NCBI RefSeq assembly: GCF_036492425.1
Contig: NZ_AP025293.1
Span: forward strand, 558,001 to 622,000
DNA: 64,000 bases
Reading direction: 5' to 3'
Origin: Persicobacter psychrovividus
GTDB taxonomy: Bacteria; Bacteroidota; Bacteroidia; Cytophagales; Cyclobacteriaceae
The notes under the pieces were generated by a model. It searched no databases, was not told where the DNA came from, and saw only the letters and a list, made by a program, of their open reading frames with translations. Position numbers and translations under genes: made by a program. Shown here one piece after another: positions 39,101 through 48,300 of the stretch. Numbering within the stretch: the stretch's first letter is position 1; each line of letters begins with the position of its first letter.

Positions 39101-39374
39101 GCACATTGATCGTCGACTGATTGCCCACCAATATTTCCTTGCTTTGCATACCGATGAAAGAGAACTGCAGGGTCTGATCATCGGAAACTGAAAGGGTATA
39201 TTTCCCATCAAAATCGGTAATTGTTCCTGTACCACTGCCCTTGATCAGCACATTAACACCCGGTATCGGCTCTCCGGTATCACTGGCTGAAACGGCCCCC
39301 GTAACCTGTCGTTGTGCATAGGCTGAAAGGGATACGTAAAGCATGATAAAAAAGACGGTAATAAGTTTCTTCAT
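36147..39374 (-). CDS. SusC/RagA TonB-dependent transporter (second pair)
   Basis: This 1,075-residue protein has a signal peptide (MKKLITVFFIMLYVSLSAYAQ), a carboxypeptidase-regulatory-like domain (VTGAVSASDTGEPIPGVNVL), a plug domain (SAFTGSASFVDEERIQTAQ; VRIRGVGSINSGSDPLYVVDG) and a 22-strand-type barrel ending VISGGINLSF. It has no STN domain, so it does not signal through FecR. The divergent histidine kinase 1.1 kb away is a possible regulator. GH43 and BNR genes downstream suggest a xylan-like or xyloglucan-like substrate (inference). Confidence 0.97.
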   Translation of the reverse strand: MKKLITVFFIMLYVSLSAYAQRQVTGAVSASDTGEPIPGVNVLIKGSGTGTITDFDGKYTLSVSDDQTLQFSFIGMQSKEILVGNQSTINVQLDADVTELDEVMVVAYGVAKKSAFTGSASFVDEERIQTAQVTNVSNALQGTSSGVQVISASGQPGESASVRIRGVGSINSGSDPLYVVDGVPFDGDLSSINPTDIKSMTVMKDAASAAIYGSRAANGLIMITTKSGLSGTEPKINIRSTMGVSSRAVKPIERLGTNDYMELKWEAMRNGFMDNGQDAATAAQNASNGLIGTIGINPYGTANPQPVGVDGRLKDGLNPLWDDNWDEAVIGSGKRYETNLSINGGSKRTQYFLSGSYLNESGMMLGSGFERFTTRLKLTNKTTNWLTTSLNLNYARSQQLFNDSQDSNVGNGATYGLNMASFYPIYQRNPQDGSFITDRNGNKKLDFGTYRTSSYARTNLMGSIPMSVNERNRDLISVRGSADFDIAEMSDKLSFLKGLKFKTSYNTDISFRNNHTYTPAFLDDPYSDLDVIQNLQSTSASRSNQLTQSYTFNNVLSYQLDKGQHSISAIAGQEIYAYKYTYNYGSRSNFPVAGVQEPSFGSQIGDYTAYTDYYSLASFFGRVEYSLSEKYNLSVSYRADGSSRFHKDNRWGNFWSVGGAWNISKEDFMDQFTFLDNLKLKASYGAQGNQDIRTESGSSIYYAYQNLYAAERIGSSSAVTISRLANDNVTWETNLNANIGMDFGMFENRLRGNLEWFQRKSKDLIYEMPLAPSTGFTGIISNVGEMRNRGVELELNGTLIDKKDFSWNLGFNVTHYKNVITDFPIEEGVISGTKRLMTGDDRYAFYLREFAGNSQIGEQLYDRNNDGDIVEASTPNPGGLPTWYLIDEQTGERYKSTNYNEADRVNAGSALPDFFGGVNTSLRYKNFTVTALLSYSVGGKIYTGGEYTTFYGTGSVNARPWAVDMLNRWTPDNQDSDLPRLTTSAPANGFTAQSTRHLYDASYVRLKNLNITYALPESLINRLSMSACSVFVQGENLFTIFGVDGIDPETGGLEGVTGYRYPAAKVISGGINLSF

Positions 39375-40477
39375 CCTTACATTTAAGTTTAGTTTGAGAT
39401 TACAATGTGATCAATAGCGCATAAAACAGGCTACATGAAAACGCTTAACATCAACCGTTTACCAAAACGCAAAACCTAAAAACCACATCGTTTGATACAT
39501 AAAATTAATGAATATACATGGAAATTCATATCGAAAAATATACATCAAAGACTCCATATTATAATATTTAAATCACTATGTATCACCTCAAACAAAGATA
39601 TATACTCAAATAGTACAATAAGTTAGAAGATAAAGAACAAAGAACTTCGCTTACCGACTATTTGAATCACCATATTTTTACAAATCATTTGATTAACAGA
39701 GAACAAATAATCATTTGATAAATAAAGTAAATAAAAAATAAAATTTTTATTTCATATTGATTAGCGCCACCGATCAGGTGACGCCACGCAAAAGCACCCA
39801 TTAAAAAGATACAACATTTCAGATTTAACAATCATTAAAATATAATATTTCAGAAAAATAACCCTTAAAAAAGTGCATGGCGAACGACAAAAAGATTAAC
39901 TTCTTACAAAAATAATATTTAATTATTACGCGATCGGGCATGAAAGCTTGACCGCTACATGCTGCTGTTCCTGCATTCGGTTTCCGCTGAAAAAAGGATT
40001 GCCCATGACCATATTTCAAGAAGAGGCCGCTCGTATAAACCGCCAAATTCGGGTCGCATGCCCAACAAAAAATAACCGGCAACACTACTCCCCTCAGCAG
40101 AAACTCGCCCCTATTGTGAGGTGTTGATTTTGAGCTTTCCCACAACCCAATGTCAATTTTGATTGCCAAATAATATTTAGTCATTCCTAATTTTACCACG
40201 GGTTTTCACCCGAGGCGAATGAAAAAGCGCCATTGAGGCTAATATGCTGAAGGTACATGTACAGTAGGCTGTCGATTTTTTGGTAGAAATCATGCTTTTT
40301 ATTGGCGTAACTACGCCTTTTCTATCTTATTTTATTACGCACAAATTATTTGATATGAAATTAATTTTTCTACTTCAGCAGGGGGATTAAAAATATTTTT
40401 ATTAATTAACTGAACGATTGAATGACTGATATTCAATATTTTAACTACCACAACCTTTTTTGACTTTCTACCTTCTC
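39375..40477. other. Long AT-rich divergent gap with two dispersed repeats
   Basis: No gene is supported; a 124-codon frame at 39825-40199 has no signal or domain. The palindrome CGGGTTTTCACCCG (40199-40212) with its flanks matches the one at 63811-63824, and 40281-40305 matches 28846-28870. Promoters for SusC (minus) and the kinase (plus) must lie here. Confidence 0.6.
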
Positions 40478-42127
40478 ATGACTACCACTTTCAATAAATA
40501 CATCACGCAAATACTGGGACCTGCCTCAACATTCACCCTTGGGCAACGCACACTGAATGCCATGTCTGTTCTGGCCGTCATTGTTGCCGTGGTGGATTTA
40601 AGTTTATACCAACAATTGGAGCTTCCAAAAATATACTTTCTTACTTTTTCTTACATCGCCCCAACGGTGATGATCGCCTATTATTTAAACCGTTTCCGGA
40701 GAAAATACACTATGGCCCTGATTTTGTTCATCTCGGCGGAACTGGTGATTTTCTATACTGACTTTTTCCATGTCGGTGGTGTCAATGGGCCTGGGCCTAT
40801 CCTGATTATTTTCTTCCATATTGTCAATTTTAACCTGTTGGAAAAAGGGCACCACCTCTTTTACCTGATTTTCTGTAATATTTTTGTTGCCCTGGCCTGT
40901 GCTTTTAACATTTACCATACGGATATCTCTCCTGAAAACCTCGCCCCACTTAATGCTCGGGCGCTGCAAATTATCCACCTTAACCTGATGTCCTCGGTGG
41001 CTTTATGGCTATTTAAAAAGCAGGATTATAAAAAAAGCAATGCGCTAAAAGCCATTAACAAACACCTGCAACAGCTGCTACATTCGGTGGAGAATGATTT
41101 CATCATTATGCAGGTAGATGCTTTGGGAAAACTCAGTTACGTTAGTGATGCCTCCAAAACCATTCTCCGTAACTTGCCCGAAGGAGAGGCGCATCAGTTG
41201 CTGTACTCTTTGGTGAATCAGCAGCAAGCGGAGGTTATTTCCGAGCGAAAACTATACATCAACGGGTCTGCACATTGCGTACGGATCAATCAAAAGCAAT
41301 ATTTTGATGCCCAACAGCAACCCTACCTTCAGCTCATTATTCAGGATATTTCAGATCAAAAGAAATATGAAAAACAACTGATTCTCGCCCTGAATAAAGA
41401 ATATGAACTCAACAAAATGAAGTCTGATTTCATTACTATGGTATCTCATCAGTTCAGAACACCCCTAACGACCATCCATTCTGCCAATCAGCTCATTCAA
41501 TATCAGATAACAGAAAAAACGCCTGAAGACGCCCCCATTTATCAGCCGCGTTTCAATCAGGTGTTTGAGGCTGTCGGTTCACTGAAAGGCATGCTTGAAC
41601 GCTTACTTGATTACGGGCAGATGGAAACAGAAGAAATCAACCTGTACCTGCAACAGCAGGATTTCCCGGCTTTTATTGAGGATCTTCTCAAGCGCCGCTA
41701 TGCCGCAGAAGACTGCGCTCGCATCCGTTTCAAGGTGGTGGGCACTGCACAAACCATTGAATTTGATGCTTACCTGATGGAGCATATCATTGTCAATTTG
41801 CTTAACAATGCCCTGAAATATTCCGAAGAAGCCATTGATCTGCACCTTGAATACCATGCGTCGAAGGTTCAGCTGGGAGTCCGGGATTATGGTATCGGCA
41901 TTTCAGAAGAAGCGATGCAGCATTTATTTCAGCCTTTTTACCGGGCAAAAAATGCAGAAAACACCAAAGGAACAGGAATGGGTCTCCACTTTGTTAAAAA
42001 ATATGCAGCCTTACATGGCGGATCGATCGCTGTTCAGCGGCACCCTGAAGGAGGTGCACATTTTACCCTTGAACTTCCCTGCCGCGTGATGAAAACCATC
42101 CGGAAAAAAGTCAACTTTCAGCCATAA
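40478..42127 (+). CDS. Membrane sensor histidine kinase, orphan
   Basis: I start at the ATG at 40478 (549 aa); a TTG six codons upstream is less likely. Six hydrophobic segments (about residues 25-180) form a 6TM sensor region. A PAS-like domain follows (about 200-300; FIIMQVDALGKLSYVSDAS), then HisKA with MVSHQFRTPL (phosphorylated His324) and HATPase_c with the N box HIIVNLLNNALKYS, G1 RDYGIGIS and G2 TKGTGMGL. No response regulator lies next to it. By position it could act on the second SusC/SusD locus, but nothing in the sequence proves this. Confidence 0.93.
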   Translation: MTTTFNKYITQILGPASTFTLGQRTLNAMSVLAVIVAVVDLSLYQQLELPKIYFLTFSYIAPTVMIAYYLNRFRRKYTMALILFISAELVIFYTDFFHVGGVNGPGPILIIFFHIVNFNLLEKGHHLFYLIFCNIFVALACAFNIYHTDISPENLAPLNARALQIIHLNLMSSVALWLFKKQDYKKSNALKAINKHLQQLLHSVENDFIIMQVDALGKLSYVSDASKTILRNLPEGEAHQLLYSLVNQQQAEVISERKLYINGSAHCVRINQKQYFDAQQQPYLQLIIQDISDQKKYEKQLILALNKEYELNKMKSDFITMVSHQFRTPLTTIHSANQLIQYQITEKTPEDAPIYQPRFNQVFEAVGSLKGMLERLLDYGQMETEEINLYLQQQDFPAFIEDLLKRRYAAEDCARIRFKVVGTAQTIEFDAYLMEHIIVNLLNNALKYSEEAIDLHLEYHASKVQLGVRDYGIGISEEAMQHLFQPFYRAKNAENTKGTGMGLHFVKKYAALHGGSIAVQRHPEGGAHFTLELPCRVMKTIRKKVNFQP

Positions 42128-42318
42128 TTCCAGTGGGGCAATCCCTGATTATTACACGATTTAAGTATTGTCCAAAGATTCTTTTATTTCTAAGATCGGA
42201 TATCGCAAATTCAAAGCCCCTTTACGCTTCTTTTTGATGAAAGTGTCTATAGGGAAAGTGTACGTTATTTACGGACTTGCACCGATTAGTTAATCGCCAT
42301 GCACGGCGCACAAAAAAA

Positions 42319-42346
42319 GAGGCTGAGCGTACAAATGCTCAGCCTC
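42319..42346 (-). terminator. Intrinsic terminator of the subtilisin operon
   Basis: GAGGCTGAGC (42319-42328) and GCTCAGCCTC (42337-42346) are perfect inverted repeats. On the minus strand a run of seven T follows. The protease stop is at 42378. Confidence 0.9.
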
Positions 42347-42355
42347 GTCAACCAT

Positions 42356-42377
42356 AGTTTACTAAAAAAAAAGGATC
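42356..42377 (+). repeat. Inverted repeat at the 3' boundary of the protease gene
   Basis: AGTTTACTAAAAAAAA then AGGATC ends at the base before the stop codon. An inverted relative occupies 49876-49899, directly before the start codon of the same gene. Confidence 0.5.
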
Positions 42378-45300
42378 TTATTGCACTAACAGTGCGGATG
42401 ATTTCAGCAGCTTGCCATGGTGCACCACGCGCACCCGATAGAGGCCTGTCTGTAAACCATAAATGTCCATTTGCATTGACTGCACACCGCCTTTGGCAAA
42501 ATGCTTTTGTCTGCGCAACATCATGCGCCCTGCGGCATCGTAAAATTGTACGGTAACCTCCCCTGCGGTATCGAGCTTAAGCAACAGGTTGACTTTCTGA
42601 TCGCGCGCCGGATTAGGGAACATGAGCGTTTCCTGCCCCGACTGCTCCAGTTCCTCGCGCTGACGTTCAAAACCGTCGAGCTCTCCATTGCCCGCATTGG
42701 GGTCGTTGATCACCTCCACATAAACAAATTCAAAGACGATCCCATCCTCTTTCATGTCATCGGCGGCAAACACGAGCACCGCTGTCCCTTCTTTCAGGGC
42801 ATGCAAACCGATAATTTCCGTGCCGTAACTCATCTCCACAATATCTGGATGATAGTTGCCACTGAACACCTGAATAGGGTCGCCGTCCGGGTCTTCAAAC
42901 AAATCGGACACCTTTAACGACAGCGCTGAATTGCCGGCAAGGTTCATGGTAATATATTTATAATCGGGGTTAATAACTGGCGGACGGTTTTTGTGCTCCA
43001 CTTGCAGCAAGAGGGTATCCACCGTCCTGTTGCCCTTGTCGTCAAGAAACTCCGTGACAAACTTGTACAGCCCTTCGCTTTCATATTCGGTGAGCACCTC
43101 AAGCTGTGCCGTATTTTTCCCTGTTACTTCAAAAATCGCTTCCACAGATTCAGGAATAGACTCAGGCAGCACCTGCGCCGTTACGGGGTCGCCTTCAAGG
43201 TCTTTCCAGTGGTAGCTGAAGACTTTTCGCTCTGTTTCCACCATGCGCAAGGTATCTTCATATTGATTTGGGCGATATTCAATGACCGGTGCGGCATTTA
43301 GACGCATTTCCATCGCCATAAATTCAGAAGCACGATGATCGTCGTTGGTAGAGATCCAGAGTACCGCCGAATTGCGGCCACTCACCCCTTTGTTGCCCTT
43401 AATGGTGGCGGAAATTTGCTGTTGGCTTCCACCCTCAATCTGCCCTACGGCCGGATCAGGACTGAGCCAATGACCAGGTTCCCCTGCCGACAAAGCCCGC
43501 AACTTATAGTAATATTTATAATTATTATAAGGCTCAAAATCCGAATGTCGGTTCCATACGACCTCTCCATTTCCAGTATTGATCCCAAAAAAGCTATGGT
43601 CGAGCAAATCGTAATCCGGAGCGAAATCATAACCGATATATTTTGGATAACCACGCTCCTCGCCTCTCGGCTGTCTGATGATGATGTAGTAAGACTGACC
43701 TTCCGGCACAAGCAATGGAGACTCCAATGCAAAATACACCCACTGTTCATCAATCACCTGATCAATAACATAATCCTGTTGATACATCAGTGTGCCTTCA
43801 TCGGGCGTATCGCCGTCGAAATAAATCTGAATTTGCACGTATTCATTCACGGCCACAAAAGTGTTTTGCGAAGCAATATGCGTGATGGTAAGTCCCCCTT
43901 CTGGGGCAAAATTCTGCTGAGCGAAAATCTGCGGCGTAGCCTCGGTAAGCTGTCTGAAATAGCCATCAGCAAAGCTTTTATGGTCATACGACTGCGAGTA
44001 TATCGCGACGGGACTTTCCAATGCAATCTGCCCAATCTCTTCCACCACATTGGGCATGCTTTCCTCGGGTTGTTCAGGAAGTTTCAGCACTTTCAACTGA
44101 TAATCGAGCTGGCCTTCTCCCTCATTACTGATGGAAAAATCATAGGTTTCCGATTCCGTACTGTTCACCTCAAAAACCTGTGGCGTGGCGGTCCAATTCA
44201 TCACAGGAGGCATCTTCACCTCTCCGTTCATCAGAATTTCCTGCGCCTCCACGTTTCCTCGCACCTGCAGTTTGGCGTTCAGCATCCCCGTGGTACGTTG
44301 CTCCATTTCCACTTCAATCGTGGTGCTCGCCCCAGGAGCTACGGCAATGGATTTCACCAGTTCCCCCTGAAATATGACCATCGGCTGCCCTTCTTCATCA
44401 TAGAATTTCGAGGCGTCCGGTCCTTCCATCACAAGGTGTGTAATGCGCAATTCCTCGTGTCCGGTATTGTTGAAGACCACCTGCTGACGTTTTTTCGCCG
44501 GGTCATAATAGAATATTTCTCCGAGCTCAATCTCCTGAAGTGTGTTCAAGATCGGCCCGCCGGTATAGTTAAAGCCATAGCCGAGGTGGGCTTCCTTTAA
44601 ACGGATGCTGTTGGTCATCATCCACAGGCTATCCTGCGCATGGCCAGACTCAAATACCCTGTTTCCTTGCCCTGCAAGGGTAAAATCGGCGGTCTGCCCG
44701 GCAGGTAATTCCCCATGATATGCTGGGCTGATGGCGAAGGAAGTGTTGTTTTTCGCCTCGGAATACTGGACAATGATGGCTTTCTCATCAGCAAGAACAA
44801 ATTGCTCGTCAGGGCTTTCAAGACCAATACAGATCAGGCCTTTCCACTCCTCAATATCAAGATAATGGAAGAATATTTGTCCTGAGGCAAGGATTTCGAG
44901 CTGGAATGTCGCTACCCCTTCCGCACCGTAGGCCATCGGGTCGGCCACATAATTATGCCATTGCAAAATCAATCGGTCTTCTTGCTGAAGCAAAAACAAA
45001 CCACCTTCCGATTCATGCGGAATAATCTGACTCCAGAAAGGCGCCATCATGGCACGCAGATCGTCGCCCGTCTCAAAACCAAATCGTTCATTTGCAAAAT
45101 CAGGTTCAATAAAGCTGGCAAAACCCGTATGGCTCACCCACAGTTTTTGGTATTCCTGATTGAAAAATTTCCCACTGAAAGGCAGGTCAATTTCATAACT
45201 TTCCCCAGGCTCAAAATCCAATTTTTCTCCCGTCAGGGAAATGTCCACCCAACGGTGAAAAGCATTGCCCTCTTGGCTGTTAAACCATCGGTAACCATCG

Positions 45301-48300
45301 GCTTTCAGTTCAAAATGGCTGCTGTCTGCCGAGCTTGCTTCGGGCTCCACCACGCCAAACAGTGCTCCACTGATGGTAAAGCGCAGGCTGTCGGTGGCGC
45401 TATGGTTGGTCAGCTGAAAAGGAATCGAGAAATCGCCATCGCCCTCAAGTTCCAGTTCATTCGCTTCGCCAAATGCCCAGGTGTAGGTGAGGTCTGGCTT
45501 GGCGGTTCCTCCCACGGTAACGGTGTGGGTTTGCTGTTGGCCGTTCACCAAAAACGACAAATCGATTTGGGCAGAGAAATCCCCCACTTCAAGGGCATCG
45601 ACCTCCACGGGCAATACCCATTTGCTGTGTGGCAAAATTTCAATATGATCTTCGAGTGCCTGCTCACTGACCAGCGCCGCGACCTCCTCGTTTGTGGACG
45701 CTACTGCTGTCAGCCATAAAGCCGACGATCCGTTATTTTCAATTTCAATAAAATCAAGGGCCGGTACCTGCGTGGTCACCTCCTCGACAATAATGGTAGA
45801 AGGCAGTTTTAAATCCGCCTGCCCGTTCACTTTTACCTGAAAGGGTACTTTTTGCAAATCAGGAATGCCATTGGTCGCCACCAGCAAGGTATCCGTATAG
45901 TCTCCCTGCCACACATTCACCCTTCCGGGGTCCACGAGTACCGAAAGCGAAGCCACATCGCCGGGTGCCACGACCCCATTTTTCGCGCTTAACTGACGAA
46001 TAACCGATACTTTTTCATTGGGTGTAAAAGTAACCACACTCCCATTCCTGAGTGGGTATTCCTCGTGGGTATAATTCATGAATTTCTCCCAGGCAAGGCT
46101 TCGGATACCAAAGCTGTAACCGATACCGTCAACCGCCTGCATATCTTCAATGTCCACGTAGTGGTACTTAATGGTGCCATCTGCGAACAGCGAAACCTGA
46201 AATGCCACATGACCGACCACCCTGATACCATTCTCAAGCCCATCATAAATCTCCCCTTCAATCAGGAATCTGCTTTCCATACCGAGGGCTTCATGGTACA
46301 CATCAGTGATGATAATCCAGGAACCATCCAAGTCCAGCCCTTTGATTTCCACATTGGTAAAGGCCACCAGTTTCCCTTGCTGATTGATGTCCACTCCCCT
46401 GATGACCTGATCGTAAAAAGGAAAATCAATCCCGATTTCGAAATCAAAGGCCACGCTGTCAGGGGTATAGTGTGTTGCATAGTTTTTCCATGCTTTCCAG
46501 TGGTCAATACTTGCTGTATCTTCCTCCACGGTCATGGTGTAAGTCAGGGCACGGGGCATAACGCCCATTCTGAGCTGATGATCGTCATAAACAGAAAAAT
46601 CATACTTAAAATCAGCCGTTGAGGTATTCTCAATCTGCAATTCAAGCTGCCCGGATTCCCCACCATTCAGGGTAAGCTGAGGGACTTCAAATCGGATGTC
46701 AGCAGTGGGGTTATCGATGACCATAAATTGCCCATTGATATTAAATTCCCCTTCCAGTGCCTGAATTTGCAACTGCTCACTGTACAATCCCTTATCAGGA
46801 GCGGTATACTGAAAGCGGAGCAAGCCTTTACTTTTTGGCGCAATATACTCTGGGTCGTAAGGCTCCTTCACGATGGCGAGCGAATTGCCTTCTCGGTCCG
46901 TCAGGCCGGTAATGGTGAGTTTGTCGAGTCCGGTATTTTCCACCTCAATTTCCACCAGGTTTTCCTGATGCGCAAACACGGTTTCCTCAAAACGGAAGGC
47001 CGGATCAATGGCGGCCTGTTGCCCACTGATTTCAAGCAATACTTCAATGTTCTGTATCGGTTTGTGGATGTCGTTCGTGAAAATTCCCATGGAGGCAATA
47101 TGCGGACCGTTGGGCAATTGGTGGGCGTCAATCGTTGCCGTTACCTGTTGCTCCTGATCGTTTCGGATTGCGCCCTGCGTTGGATCAAGGAACACAAAGG
47201 CGCCATAATCGCCGGTGCTGAGCGCAGAGATTACCGGTACCGATGGGCGAGTTCTCAGCTGCGTAATGACCTTATAGGAGCGCCCGTTATTATCTGAATA
47301 GCGGATTTCGTCGAGATACGGATAAGGGTCGGTCTGCATGGCCAACGGATAGCGCATGGCAGAAGGGAAATGCAACACCACCCAGAAAGATTCATTTTCA
47401 TCGATGCGCAATGGTTCATACAATGGCATGCGGTAAAACTGGAAGGTGTCGAAGGTATCCGGATAGTATTCCTGCAGGCGAACTGTTTCTGCCGACAGAA
47501 AATCGTTTCTTCCGCCTTTTTTAATTTCTATGACAATAGGCTCCGGACATTCGTCCAAAAAGAACAAGCCCTCGACGTGTGTCAGGTTGAAGGTATAATC
47601 CCAGGGAATATCAAATCGGGTAGCGAAAATCAGCCCCGCACTCAAATCTCCTGTACCTGCCATATAAGTAGGATAGGTATTGTTTTGCAAGGAAACCCCT
47701 GCCACAAATTCCGTTACGTCCCCTTTCCAGTGGTCGGTGGGAATCGGCGCCTCGCCAGCCGCAAGTTCACGGGTGGCAGGCATACCTGCGTTGGTCACTG
47801 CTGCTGAAGCGGCCTGTGGTTGCTCCTTCGGCACCCATACCACGGAGGCCTTTGATGCTGTTGAAGCTGTTGAGTCCTTCGGACTCAGCTGCTCCTGCGC
47901 TGTAATCGCATTAACGGTTTCGTTTGTTACCGATGCATTCCAGTAAATAATTCCGTCGCCGGTATTGGAAAAGGTAATGGTTTCCTGCTTGATGGCCTCC
48001 TCAGTGACATCAATTTCAAACTTCAGCTGAGTTTTGTTGGTCATGAAGTTCGGGCGCTTGGAAGTCGTGAAGGTGAACACGTTGGAAACCTCCGAGCGAT
48101 TTTCAAAGCGGTCTTCGGACATCACCGCAAACCAGTAAGGGGATTCTTTGAGCATGCCTGTAATTTGCAGCTCAAAAGTCTCCCCGCCATCAATATTGTT
48201 GGCAATCAGGTAAACCACCTGCTGATCAAATTCAGCCGCTGAAAATGCTTTGTCGGACATGGCGAGATAAAAGTTCGCCGGCGCCACCTGGTCTTCATCC

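Noticed and set aside
39825-40199. 124-codon frame on the minus strand in the 39-40 kb gap
   Set aside because: It has no signal peptide or domain, runs through a dispersed repeat end, and its codon use looks like non-coding AT-rich DNA.
43335-44600. 421-codon frame opposite the subtilisin gene
   Set aside because: It is antisense to a continuous 2,498-residue protein with a full catalytic triad and sorting domain.
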